Notes under the pieces: generated by a model
Told to the model about the DNA's origin: nothing
Databases searched by the model: none
The model's input: only the letters and a program-made list of their open reading frames with translations
Assembly: GCA_002482815.1 (NCBI GenBank)
Contig: DLGS01000237.1
Coordinates: 1 to 12,174 of the forward strand
Source of the DNA: Bacteroidetes bacterium UBA7688
Lineage (GTDB): Bacteria; Bacteroidota; Bacteroidia; Chitinophagales; Chitinophagaceae
Length of the DNA: 12,174 nucleotides
Direction: 5' to 3'
Part shown: one piece after another, positions 1 to 6,975 of the stretch
Layout of the letters: every line of letters starts with the position of its first letter
Numbering within the stretch: position 1 is the stretch's first letter
Program-made: the position numbers and the translations under genes

Positions 1-717
1 CAATGCATAACCCCTGCCCTGATGCCCGAACCCCCACACAATAAATTGAAGAGATAATACCAAACAGCAAAGGAAAGAAATGAAGTTATTTTTAGTAAAA
101 TGATAAAACAGGAAGAAGTTCCCGCAAATCAACGAACAATAAAAAACAATAGAAAGTACCCGCCCGGACACAAATGAATTGGTGAAAAAATTGCACCAGA
201 AATGATTGAGCAGGTTGAAGAAAATATGATTATTGGGTATAGGATAATAACTGATAAGCCTTACCAAGGGCTGTTTTGCAAAATTGAGTGCCGAAAAAGC
301 CTCGTCAGTGCACATTGCAGTATAAGAAAACCCAAAAGTGGCAAATGCGATACAGGAAGCCAGCAAAGCAATTATCCAGGGAAAAGATTTTTTGAAGGTC
401 TTCAGCCGCTCAAGAGATTTTGAAAAAATGCTGAAACTGAAAAAACGAAAAATAAAAAACGAAAAAAACAGGACAAGCGGGATTGATAAAATACACAATA
501 TATTCCCTGTTGTTTTGACTGCTTTATTGAACGTAACGGTAGAAAATTTTTCCTGTCTGTAAAAACAACCGCCCTTGGCTAAAAAATCTGCTGACAATTC
601 AGCCCTGGAATGGGAGATATAGTAAATACAAAATATAACAAACGGAATAACCATGGCAATCCTGAGAGCGATAGCCGAATAACGAAATGATTTTAAATGT
701 TTAGTGGTATCTGTCAA
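1..717 (-). CDS. Polytopic membrane protein, GT-C (ArnT/GT39-like) glycosyltransferase candidate, 3' end outside window
   Basis: Reading the minus strand from 717 gives one open frame of 239 codons that leaves the window at position 1, so the C-terminus is missing. Hydrophobic segments lie at about residues 18-35, 72-95 and 112-132, with more further on. After the third comes TDEAF (137-141), then PIPNNH (159-164) and SGR (184-186). An acidic pair in the first external loop after a hydrophobic helix, followed by a PNNH-like stretch, is typical of GT-C lipid-linked sugar transferases and their uncharacterised Bacteroidota relatives. These act in the inner membrane and transfer sugars from polyprenyl-phosphate donors. 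The start is uncertain: TTG at 717 follows an in-frame stop at 736-734 and gives a short charged N-terminus before the first helix, while the first ATG (654) would cut into that helix. The extra ~110 residues with two hydrophobic segments ahead of the DE motif are unusual. The reading frame is solid; the enzyme class is an inference. Confidence 0.72.
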   Translation of the reverse strand, partial: MTDTTKHLKSFRYSAIALRIAMVIPFVIFCIYYISHSRAELSADFLAKGGCFYRQEKFSTVTFNKAVKTTGNILCILSIPLVLFFSFFIFRFFSFSIFSKSLERLKTFKKSFPWIIALLASCIAFATFGFSYTAMCTDEAFSALNFAKQPLVRLISYYPIPNNHIFFNLLNHFWCNFFTNSFVSGRVLSIVFYCSLICGNFFLFYHFTKNNFISFLCCLVLSLQFIVWGFGHQGRGYAL

Positions 718-771
718 GCTGTTTTTTCCGTTTTATGCAAATGCCAATAAAGATATTCCCGATTTTTGAAA

Positions 772-799
772 TTGAATTGTCATACCAATGTTATTTTTG
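772..799 (+). promoter_or_regulatory. Candidate Bacteroidota promoter for the 54-residue membrane protein gene
   Basis: TATTTTTG at 792-799 matches the -7 consensus TAnnTTTG exactly. A TTG at 772-774 lies 17 bp before it, close to the spacing expected for the -33 element. The box ends 19 nt before the proposed TTG start at 819. The region is T-rich, so a chance match is possible. Confidence 0.45.
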
Positions 800-818
800 A
801 GTCATAAAAGAAAATACC

Positions 819-983
819 TTGTCGCAACTGGAAAATTCAAAACCTGAGATAAACAATCCGGATACTAAAAAGAAAACCTGGCTCAAACGCATTGGAGTCG
901 CAGGTTTTCTGTTTTTCCTGATTAAAGGAATTGTTTGGTTATTTGTATTCTATTATGGATTCAAAATATCGGGCTGCAATTAA
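819..983 (+). CDS. Small single-pass membrane protein, 54 aa, function unknown
   Basis: This frame begins at TTG 819, after an in-frame stop at 798-800, and ends with TAA at 981-983. The product has a polar, Asn/Lys-rich N-terminus (residues 1-19), a basic patch KKKTWLKR (17-24), and one hydrophobic helix at about 25-48 with a lysine at position 36, then a short polar tail. A basic cluster before the helix suggests the N-terminus stays in the cytoplasm. Small proteins with this Lys-Thr-Trp-Leu-Lys-Arg plus helix pattern look familiar from Bacteroidota genomes, but I know of no function. A good -7 motif lies upstream. The gene abuts the stop of convergent argS with no base between, and it contains the hairpin described separately. 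The lack of an ATG keeps the start uncertain. Confidence 0.6.
   Translation: MSQLENSKPEINNPDTKKKTWLKRIGVAGFLFFLIKGIVWLFVFYYGFKISGCN
861..910 (-). terminator. Candidate intrinsic terminator of argS, inside the convergent small gene
   Basis: A perfect 10-bp inverted repeat, AGAAAACCTG (871-880) and CAGGTTTTCT (901-910), encloses a 20-nt loop in which a further CTC/GAG can pair. On the minus strand the second arm runs into TTTTCTTTTTAG, a good U-tract, 74 nt past the argS stop. On the plus strand the hairpin is followed only by GTTTTTCC and lies within coding sequence. The large loop makes the structure weaker than a typical terminator. Confidence 0.45.
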
Positions 984-2783
984 TTACATTTTCTCCGGCA
1001 ATGCTATTCCCAACAAGCTCATTGCGTGCCTCATTGTTTTTGCTGTCATAATAATCATCATCAAACGCAATTGTTTCTTCTCTTCGTTTTCGGCTTTTGA
1101 AATACTATGCTGATCGTAGAAAGTATTGAATGCCTGTGCGAGCTGAAAAGTATAGTTACACAAAACTGAAGGACTCATTTCCGTAGCCGCGGTTTCCATA
1201 ATACACGGATATTGCTCCAGTTTTACAATAATGTCTTTCTCGGCTTTGGCAAGTTCCAATGTGGTCTTGTACGTTTGAAAAGAAGCCTCATCAGGCATTA
1301 CAGGCAAATTTTCTTTGCGTAAAATGGAACAGATACGTGCATGTGCATATTGGATAAAGGTCGCGGTGAAACCGTGCAAATCAATCGACTCTTTCGGGTC
1401 AAAAATCATCTTCTTTTTAGGATCTACCCGAAGCAGGTAAAACTTCAATGCACCCAAGCCAATCATTTGGTACAAACGGTTCAATTCTTCAGCCGAAAAA
1501 CCATCCGCTTTACCATTTTCTTCCGTTTGCTCCTGCGCCATACGCACCATCTCATCCATCATATCATCCGCATCTACAACTGTTCCTTCGCGGCTTTTCA
1601 TACGACCACTTGGTAATTCTACCATTCCGTACGACAAGTGAAATATTCCTTCAGCGCATGGCTCGCCAAGTTTTGATAAAATCAATTTCAAAACCTGCAT
1701 GTGATAATTCTGCTCATCTGCAATTACATAAACAGATTGGTCCAACTTAAAATCATCATACTTCAATACTGCCGTTCCGATATCCTGGGTCATGTAAACA
1801 GAAGTTCCGTCACCACGCAAAAGCAACTTCTGATCAAGGCCATCTGCAGTCAGATCAATCCAAACGCTGTTATCTTCTTTTTTAAAGAGCACACCTTTTT
1901 CAAGACCTTTTTCTACAATTGCTTTACCCAACAAGTAAGTATTGCTTTCGTAATACATCTTGTCGAAATCCACGCCCAGCCTTTTATACGAAACTTCAAA
2001 ACCATCGTACACCCAACCATTCATGGTTTGCCAAAGACTATACACTTCCTGGTCGCCAGCCTCCCATTGACGCAACATCTGCTGGGCATCCTTCATGATT
2101 GAAGCTTCTTTCTCAGCAAGTTTTTCCTCCATTCCATCAGCTACCAAAGCGGCAATTTCTGCTTTGTAGACATCATTGAATTTCACATAATAGTCACCTA
2201 CCAAATGATCTCCTTTGATGCAGGTACTTTCCGGAGTGGCGCCATTGGCATAACGCTGCCATGCGACCATCGATTTACAAATATGGATACCACGATCGTT
2301 GATCAGATTGGCCTTTACAACCTCATTTCCGGTTTGCTTTAGAATATTCCCCAAAGCATAACCCAGGAATATATTACGCAAATGACCAAAGTGCAAAGGT
2401 TTGTTGGTATTCGGGGAAGAATACTCAATCATTACCTTTTTAGTGGAAATCTTACTCGTTCCGAAAGCTTCATTGTGCCAGCTTTCCTGCAGCATTGATA
2501 CAAAAAAATCATCGCTGACAGTAAGATTCAGGAAACCGCTAACAATTTGATATGCTGTAAAAAGCGAAGGATTATTTTGAACCAGATATTCACCCAATTG
2601 TTTACCCAATTCGTCCGGCTTTTGTCGCAGCATTTTTACAAAAGGAAATAACACTACAGTATAATCTCCTTTAAACTCGGGTTTAGTTTCATTGACACTT
2701 ACGTTATCAACGGTAAATTCCTGTTCGGTGTAAAAATGCTGTAAAGCTGCAACAGCAGCTTCTTTAATCAATTGGGTAATCAT
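984..2783 (-). CDS. argS: Arginyl-tRNA synthetase
   Basis: A 599-residue class I aminoacyl-tRNA synthetase that charges tRNA-Arg with arginine using ATP in the cytosol; an essential translation enzyme. The N-terminal Add-1 type domain covers about 1-90. The catalytic core carries the HIGH-equivalent HFGH (131-134), preceded by SSPNTNKPL. The KMSKS region appears as GRMKSREG (393-400), the usual altered form in many ArgRS. INDRG (161-165) and the C-terminal helical DALR-type anticodon-binding domain (about 470-599) are present. Length is normal for the family. The ATG start at 2783 gives the expected N-terminus. It is last in a run of four minus-strand genes, 79 bp downstream of the potassium channel gene, and may have its own promoter: TAATTTCG, one mismatch from the -7 consensus, lies in the gap. 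A terminator-like hairpin lies beyond its stop. Confidence 0.97.
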   Translation of the reverse strand: MITQLIKEAAVAALQHFYTEQEFTVDNVSVNETKPEFKGDYTVVLFPFVKMLRQKPDELGKQLGEYLVQNNPSLFTAYQIVSGFLNLTVSDDFFVSMLQESWHNEAFGTSKISTKKVMIEYSSPNTNKPLHFGHLRNIFLGYALGNILKQTGNEVVKANLINDRGIHICKSMVAWQRYANGATPESTCIKGDHLVGDYYVKFNDVYKAEIAALVADGMEEKLAEKEASIMKDAQQMLRQWEAGDQEVYSLWQTMNGWVYDGFEVSYKRLGVDFDKMYYESNTYLLGKAIVEKGLEKGVLFKKEDNSVWIDLTADGLDQKLLLRGDGTSVYMTQDIGTAVLKYDDFKLDQSVYVIADEQNYHMQVLKLILSKLGEPCAEGIFHLSYGMVELPSGRMKSREGTVVDADDMMDEMVRMAQEQTEENGKADGFSAEELNRLYQMIGLGALKFYLLRVDPKKKMIFDPKESIDLHGFTATFIQYAHARICSILRKENLPVMPDEASFQTYKTTLELAKAEKDIIVKLEQYPCIMETAATEMSPSVLCNYTFQLAQAFNTFYDQHSISKAENEEKKQLRLMMIIMTAKTMRHAMSLLGIALPEKM

Positions 2784-2862
2784 TATTATCTTTATTGAAT
2801 TGTGTGCGAAATTACTTAATTACTCGATGCAATTAAGGTTTGAGCAAAAGACCTGATTTTTA

Positions 2863-3813
2863 TTAAAACGACACCTTCTCGTAATGATTGAGTTTATCCA
2901 GCTCCAACAAAGTGTGGCCACCGTCGGGCGAACGCTGAAATGTGGGTAGAAATTTTGCGCCATAAATCAGTTCTTTTGCGGTGTAAGATGTGCGCTGCTG
3001 AACAGTATTAGAGTAATGATCGTCGAATGCTTTAATGCCCGGCATCACCTCGATATTCGACTCCTGCAGGTCAGCTTCACTCATTCCAAAAAGCGGACTA
3101 TTTTCATCAATGGGATGTACCAAAGTCCAGCTGATGGCCAGAGAATTGATGCGGTTTATTTCCAAAGGAAGTTGAAAAAATTTTGTCACCCGTTTACCTT
3201 CCTCCATCACGTGAAAGGCAGTCGTCACCTGACATTCTGCATCAGTCAGATGATTATTTTTCTGCGAAGCCACACGGAACATTAAAGCTTTTCCGTCTTT
3301 ATAAGGAGATACAAGAATGTTATCGCTAAACTTCAGATAGGCCTTCGGTCTTGAGAATCGGGCAAAGAAAAGCCCGGTAACCAATGCAAAAGACATGATA
3401 CCGGCAAAAGATTCGAGAGAGGCTACAATATTGGCAACCAAACCATCGGGGCTGATATGGCCATACCCTACAGTAGTCAGCGTCTGAGAACTGAAGAAAA
3501 ACGCCTGCTGAAACTGGTTTGCCAATGAGCCACCAGCATCAGTTCCTTTCAGATATTGTATTCCTATTGCGACATAAATGGTAGCAAAGAGGATATTAAC
3601 CGCTGTGTAAAATGCAAAAACAAGAATCAGAAATTTTATCCTTGGCATGCGCAGCAATACGTGATACCAACTCATTCTCTCCAAAAAAGAAATCCCGGTT
3701 TTCCGCAGATTTATTGTGCCGTCTTTGTTGACCAGACGGCCTCCTTCGGCATTGGCATTGACACCAAATCCGGTATTATTGATGCTTTTTGATAAATTTC
3801 TTAAAGTGGCCAT
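2863..3813 (-). CDS. Inward-rectifier potassium channel, KirBac type
   Basis: A 316-residue prokaryotic Kir channel, expected to form a tetramer in the inner membrane and conduct K+. The first transmembrane helix is at about 61-86, followed by a pore helix and the selectivity filter TTVGYG (113-118). The second helix is at about 127-150, ending in ARFSRPKAYL, the conserved junction to the cytoplasmic domain. The rest (about 155-300) is the Ig-like cytoplasmic domain, with typical motifs such as FSDNILVSPY (162-171) and TSYTAKELIYGAKF (275-288). The amphipathic segment before the first helix (43-60) fits the slide helix. Length agrees with KirBac1.1/3.1. The gene follows xer by 62 bp, and a candidate -7 box stands in that gap, so separate transcription is possible. 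Nothing nearby points to a specific physiological role. Confidence 0.95.
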   Translation of the reverse strand: MATLRNLSKSINNTGFGVNANAEGGRLVNKDGTINLRKTGISFLERMSWYHVLLRMPRIKFLILVFAFYTAVNILFATIYVAIGIQYLKGTDAGGSLANQFQQAFFFSSQTLTTVGYGHISPDGLVANIVASLESFAGIMSFALVTGLFFARFSRPKAYLKFSDNILVSPYKDGKALMFRVASQKNNHLTDAECQVTTAFHVMEEGKRVTKFFQLPLEINRINSLAISWTLVHPIDENSPLFGMSEADLQESNIEVMPGIKAFDDHYSNTVQQRTSYTAKELIYGAKFLPTFQRSPDGGHTLLELDKLNHYEKVSF

Positions 3814-3838
3814 TTAGAAACAGCTGTAATTATTTGGC

Positions 3839-3846
3839 CAAAAATA
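3839..3846 (-). promoter_or_regulatory. Candidate -7 promoter box for the Kir channel gene
   Basis: On the minus strand, TATTTTTG matches TAnnTTTG and ends 25 nt before the ATG at 3813. I see no clear -33 TTG at proper spacing, so this rests on the -7 box alone. Confidence 0.35.
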
Positions 3847-3875
3847 AGCTTTGGCTTCTATTTTGAGGATAAATT

Positions 3876-4772
3876 TTAGCTATTGTACCTGGGATGAAAT
3901 TGCTCCAGTGTATTGCGAAGATAGCCTTTGTCGAGGTGGGTATAAATCTCTGTAGTTGTAATACTTTTGTGCCCCATCATTTCCTGCACGGCCCGCAAAT
4001 CTGCACCCGCTTCTACCAAATGAGTTGCAAAAGAATGACGTAAAGTGTGGGGATGAATACTTTTTTTAATTCCTGCTTTTGCTGCCAGATCTTTAATAAT
4101 CATAAAAATCATCACCCTGCTGAGTGCGCTGCCTCTCCGGTTCAAAAATAGGGTGTCAGAAAATTTTTCTTTCACGTCAATATGGTTTCGGATATTCTCC
4201 CTGTAAATTTTAATCTGACGGATCGCTTCACCTCCAATAGGAATCAGGCGTTCCTTATTTCCTTTCCCTACAACCCTGATAAAATCAATATCCAAAAACA
4301 ATCCTGAAAGTGTCAGATTAATCAACTCTGATACCCTTAAACCACAACTGTACATCGTTTCGAGAATCGCCCGGTTTCGCTGCCCTTCGGGTTTACTGTG
4401 ATCAATTGCCGCTACCATTAAATCAATCTCGGGGATGGATAACACAACTGGCAATGGCCTGGTCAGTTTAGGTGCAGTTAATAATTCTGTCGGATCTTCT
4501 TTTATAATTTGTTCAAGAAGGAGAAATTTATAAAAAGATTTAACCCCGCTTAAAACCCTGGCTTGCGAATTTGCGCTCAGTTCCATTTCTGCAACATGCT
4601 GCACAAATTGTTGCAAATCGGGCAATGCAACCTCTGAAATATTGATATGTTTTTCGAGAAGGAATGCCATCAGCATTGCAACATCGTGCTGATAAGCTGT
4701 AATTGTATTTACAGACATTGAACGCTCCAGCGTCAGGTAAGTTTTAAATCCTTTTAGGTAAATTGCTGACAC
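3876..4772 (-). CDS. xerD: XerC/XerD-type tyrosine recombinase
   Basis: A 298-residue site-specific recombinase; by family knowledge it resolves chromosome dimers at dif before division. The N-terminal SAM-like core-binding domain (about 1-90) contains ERSMSVNTITAYQHD (16-30). The catalytic domain has the full set: Arg146 (GLRVSEL), Lys170 (GKGNKER), His242 and Arg245 (HTLRHSFATHL), His268 (MMGHKS) and nucleophile Tyr277 (TEIYTH). Its length equals standard chromosomal XerC/XerD, and no integrase-like extension or flanking att repeats are visible, so a housekeeping role is more likely than a mobile-element integrase. The start is GTG at 4772; no ATG lies near the expected N-terminus. It follows the membrane protein gene by 15 bp, so the two are probably cotranscribed. 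Choosing XerD over XerC from one sequence is uncertain. Confidence 0.92.
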   Translation of the reverse strand: MSAIYLKGFKTYLTLERSMSVNTITAYQHDVAMLMAFLLEKHINISEVALPDLQQFVQHVAEMELSANSQARVLSGVKSFYKFLLLEQIIKEDPTELLTAPKLTRPLPVVLSIPEIDLMVAAIDHSKPEGQRNRAILETMYSCGLRVSELINLTLSGLFLDIDFIRVVGKGNKERLIPIGGEAIRQIKIYRENIRNHIDVKEKFSDTLFLNRRGSALSRVMIFMIIKDLAAKAGIKKSIHPHTLRHSFATHLVEAGADLRAVQEMMGHKSITTTEIYTHLDKGYLRNTLEQFHPRYNS

Positions 4773-4787
4773 AGGACGAAATTACAA

Positions 4788-5333
4788 TTAATGGCCTGGG
4801 TTCGGCACTGCTGTACTTTTCAGTTCATGCAGGGGCAAAGGTTCCAGAATACCAAAATGACGTTGATCAATGGCGTCTACAGCAGCTTTACGTTTTAGTT
4901 GTTCACCCACTACAATTTTTATACGGTTAGCTGCCATTTGCAGGATTGCATTCTTCTTGCGGATGTGGGCAAGGTTTCGGGCAATAATAAATAATAAAAA
5001 AGCGATAATTGTGGCAAAACCAACAATACTCCAGTATAAGAAATTCACATCCCTTGCACTGAATCCAATACTATCTGCTTTGGTGCGCAACCGGGCAAGA
5101 ATATAGAAAGGATAAATATTATCTCTGACAATACAAAATGATGCCACCCCAACAATGCTTAGCCAGGTCAGCCCTTCCAGAACCAAAAGAAAAATACTGT
5201 TCAGAACCCTTGCTGCTGCAGGTTTTCTTAAAGATACAGCCAGCGGATCCAGCAAATCAAGCTGGGTAACGATCATCTCTCGTTCCTGCTTAAATTCTTT
5301 CAGCAAGTCATCTTGCAATCTTGAATTTTCCAT
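4788..5333 (-). CDS. Two-helix membrane protein of unknown function
   Basis: A 181-residue protein I do not recognise. An N-terminal charged helical region (1-40, with KEFKQERE at 13-20) is followed by a hydrophobic segment at about 44-68, a hydrophilic loop of about 30 residues, and a second hydrophobic segment at about 98-119. A basic helical part follows (AHIRKKN, 121-127; LKRKAAVDAID, 146-156), then a Pro-rich C-terminus. With two helices, both ends are expected in the cytoplasm. It has no signal peptide and no catalytic motif that I can name. It starts the minus-strand run and lies 15 bp upstream of xer, suggesting cotranscription but not a shared function. ATG at 5333 is the natural start, with a -7 type motif upstream. 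Confidence 0.85.
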   Translation of the reverse strand: MENSRLQDDLLKEFKQEREMIVTQLDLLDPLAVSLRKPAAARVLNSIFLLVLEGLTWLSIVGVASFCIVRDNIYPFYILARLRTKADSIGFSARDVNFLYWSIVGFATIIAFLLFIIARNLAHIRKKNAILQMAANRIKIVVGEQLKRKAAVDAIDQRHFGILEPLPLHELKSTAVPNPGH

Positions 5334-5357
5334 TTATGCTTCAATAAGGTTATGGCA

Positions 5358-5365
5358 CAAAAATA
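5358..5365 (-). promoter_or_regulatory. Candidate -7 promoter box for the membrane protein/xer operon
   Basis: TATTTTTG on the minus strand matches TAnnTTTG and ends 24 nt before the ATG at 5333. No convincing -33 TTG is seen. It stands back to back with the equivalent box for the metallopeptidase gene in a 120-bp divergent gap. Confidence 0.4.
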
Positions 5366-5427
5366 GGCATCCATTTCTTTTAAAAAAATGATGTGGGTAA
5401 ATACCTTTCATTGGATACTAAATTTCC

Positions 5428-5435
5428 TATTTTTG
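5428..5435 (+). promoter_or_regulatory. Candidate -7 promoter box for the zinc metallopeptidase gene
   Basis: TATTTTTG matches TAnnTTTG and ends 18 nt before the ATG at 5454. A TTG at 5411-5413 is only 14 bp before the box, shorter than usual; TTTC at 5406-5409 has better spacing but a mismatch. Confidence 0.42.
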
Positions 5436-5453
5436 GTTTATAAATTATAGCAT

Positions 5454-6317
5454 ATGCTTTGGAAAGGGAGACGCGAAAGCACAAACTTTGAAGATTTGAC
5501 CGGAAGTACCGGCGGTGGCGGTGGAAAAAAAATGATTGGTGGGGGGATAGGCGTCCTTATTGTAATTGTAGTCGCCCTACTGACCGGGAAAGACCCATCA
5601 GCTCTGATGGGGCAATTACAAAATGTAACATCCGGAACAGAAGAACATGTGTGCGAAACCAATGAAAGCAAGAATTCCGAATACATGAGTTTTGTAAGAG
5701 TCACACTAGCCAGTACAGAAGAAGTATGGAAAACTGAATTTGAAAAAATGGGGCAGGTTTATGAGCCGCCAATACTTGGTGCATTCTGTGGAAAGGTCAG
5801 TACTGCTTGCGGACAAGGCGCTGCAGCAATGGGTCCCTTCTATTGCCCTGCTGACCATAAAGCTTATATTGACCTGGCTTTTTACAGCGAATTGCAAAAC
5901 AGATTTAAGGCTCCCGGCGATTTTGCTATGGCCTATGTCATTGCGCACGAGGTGGGACATCATGTGCAAAACCTATTAGGAATTTCTGCAAAAATGGAAC
6001 AGCAGCGACAAGGACTTAGCGAGGCCGAAGCGAACAAATTATCCGTAAGGCTGGAATTACAGGCAGACTTTCTTGCAGGATTGTGGGCTCACTATGCACA
6101 AACCAGTCAAAAAATTATTGAACCAGGTGATATAGAAGAAGCCTTAAATGCAGCCAATGCTATTGGTGATGATAATCTGCAAAAACAGTCGCAGGGCTAT
6201 GTTGTACCGGACGGATTTACACATGGCACATCCGAACAAAGAATGTATTGGTTCAAAAAAGGATTTGAAACAGGAGACATCAACCAAGGTAATACATTTG
6301 CTGCAAATGCACTTTAG
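5454..6317 (+). CDS. ypfJ: Membrane-anchored neutral zinc metallopeptidase, YpfJ family
   Basis: A 287-residue protein of the putative neutral zinc metallopeptidase family typified by E. coli YpfJ. The N-terminus LWKGRRESTNFED (2-14) is the family signature. A Gly-rich linker (17-32) leads into a single transmembrane segment (about 28-44), placing the peptidase domain outside the cytoplasm. The zinc motif is HEVGH (165-169), with Glu166 as the likely catalytic base. ELQADFLAGLWA (201-212) probably supplies the third ligand. Conserved cysteines occur at 112, 119 and 131 (ACGQGAAAMGPFYCP), and the C-terminal HGTSEQRMYWFKKGFETGD pattern (257-275) is typical. Substrates are not known for the family. 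The gene is transcribed alone and ends at the two-way terminator shared with convergent pth. Confidence 0.93.
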   Translation: MLWKGRRESTNFEDLTGSTGGGGGKKMIGGGIGVLIVIVVALLTGKDPSALMGQLQNVTSGTEEHVCETNESKNSEYMSFVRVTLASTEEVWKTEFEKMGQVYEPPILGAFCGKVSTACGQGAAAMGPFYCPADHKAYIDLAFYSELQNRFKAPGDFAMAYVIAHEVGHHVQNLLGISAKMEQQRQGLSEAEANKLSVRLELQADFLAGLWAHYAQTSQKIIEPGDIEEALNAANAIGDDNLQKQSQGYVVPDGFTHGTSEQRMYWFKKGFETGDINQGNTFAANAL

Positions 6318-6333
6318 CGTTTTATATCATTGA

Positions 6334-6367
6334 AAAAAGGGCTGACAAATAATTGTCAGCCCTTTTT
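6334..6367. terminator. Bidirectional intrinsic terminator between the metallopeptidase gene and pth
   Basis: A perfect 15-bp stem pairs 6334-6348 with 6353-6367 around an ATAA loop; its core is GGGCTGACAA with TTGTCAGCCC. A-runs on the left arm and T-runs on the right arm give a U-tract in both directions. It starts 17 nt after the metallopeptidase stop and ends one base before the pth stop codon, so it can serve both convergent genes. Confidence 0.93.
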
Positions 6368-6368
6368 A

Positions 6369-6929
6369 TTATTTGTTGAAAAGGCTCATCGTTTTTGCCA
6401 ATCCTACCGCTGCAAAACTTTCAATCACTTCGCAACTTTTCAGGATTTTGTTTTTTACTATGGGCATTTCCGTAGGAGTCCACCTGCCTAATACAAATTC
6501 CACCTGTCGTCCTTTGGGAAAATTATTACCGACACCAAATCTTAATCTTGGATAAGCATTGGTAGCCAGCATCAGCTGAATATTTTTCAATCCATTATGA
6601 CCTGCATCACTACCTGAACCACGGAGTCGTAAAGTATCCAGTGGCAAAGCAAGATCGTCCAGCAAAACCAGAATATTATCTATCGAAATCTTCTCTTTAT
6701 CCATCCAGTATTTCACCGCCTTCCCACTCAGGTTCATATAAGTGGTCGGTTTTATTACGATAAAAGTTTTACCCTTCCATTTGCATTCGGCCACCCAGGC
6801 ATGTCTGTCCAGACGAAACTGTCCACCGTTTTGCATCACGAAAGTATCAGCAATATCAAAACCAATATTATGGCGGGTTGCATCGTATTCTGCTCCGATA
6901 TTTCCCAAACCAACAATTAAATATTTCAT
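6369..6929 (-). CDS. pth: Peptidyl-tRNA hydrolase
   Basis: A 186-residue cytosolic esterase that releases peptides from peptidyl-tRNAs dropped by the ribosome, recycling tRNA; essential in most bacteria. Family residues are in place: Asn10 (GLGNIG), catalytic His20 (TRHNIGF), Asn66 (KPTTYMNLSG), Asp91 (LLDDLALP) and Asn112 (GHNGLKNI). RFGVGNNFPKGRQVEFVLGRW is the usual C-terminal segment. The frame is open upstream to a TTG at 6938, but ATG 6929 gives the canonical MKYLIVGLGN start and is preferred. A TAnnTTTG motif ends only six bases before this ATG, implying a very short or absent 5' leader. The gene is convergent with the metallopeptidase gene. The surface protein gene ends upstream at 6976. 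Confidence 0.97.
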   Translation of the reverse strand: MKYLIVGLGNIGAEYDATRHNIGFDIADTFVMQNGGQFRLDRHAWVAECKWKGKTFIVIKPTTYMNLSGKAVKYWMDKEKISIDNILVLLDDLALPLDTLRLRGSGSDAGHNGLKNIQLMLATNAYPRLRFGVGNNFPKGRQVEFVLGRWTPTEMPIVKNKILKSCEVIESFAAVGLAKTMSLFNK

Positions 6930-6935
6930 CGGTCG

Positions 6936-6943
6936 CAAAGGTA
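6936..6943 (-). promoter_or_regulatory. Candidate -7 promoter box for pth, nearly leaderless
   Basis: TACCTTTG on the minus strand matches TAnnTTTG and ends six bases before the pth ATG at 6929. If transcription starts the usual few bases downstream, the mRNA would begin at or next to the start codon. No good -33 element is visible, since the nearest TTG lies about 27 bp upstream of the box. Confidence 0.35.
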
Positions 6944-6975
6944 AAAATTTCCTTCTTACTTATACCAGTGCAATA

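Noticed and set aside
202..562. Two overlapping plus-strand ORFs of 73 and 74 codons
   Set aside because: They lie antisense to the open frame of the membrane glycosyltransferase-like gene, overlap each other in different frames and show no domain or hydrophobic pattern.
734..741. A lone TTTGCATA octamer (minus strand) upstream of the left-edge gene
   Set aside because: It is a single copy with no palindrome partner, consistent with the chance level in AT-rich DNA. I do not assign it to a HipB regulon.
931..1113. Plus-strand ORF of 60 codons with a hydrophobic stretch
   Set aside because: It overlaps the end of the 54-residue small gene in another frame and then runs antisense to the argS 3' end. 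The alternative frame from 819 has the better upstream promoter and protein pattern.
2806..2840. Inverted repeat CTTAATT/AATTAAG between the Kir gene and argS
   Set aside because: It is a 7-bp, nearly all A-T stem in very AT-rich sequence with no adjoining T-run, so chance is the best explanation.
3841..3864. Hairpin-like sequence after xer that could be a terminator
   Set aside because: The stem is AT-rich with a 2-nt bulge and only two G-C pairs, so it is too weak to call. Its T-run is also part of the candidate Kir -7 box.
3876..4772. Tyrosine recombinase as sign of an integrated mobile element
   Set aside because: Length and motifs match chromosomal XerC/XerD, neighbours are housekeeping genes, and I saw no att-like direct repeats, tRNA target, excisionase or phage genes.
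6930..6938. Three-codon longer pth start at TTG
   Set aside because: ATG at 6929 gives the conserved family N-terminus, and the longer version would start inside the predicted -7 box.
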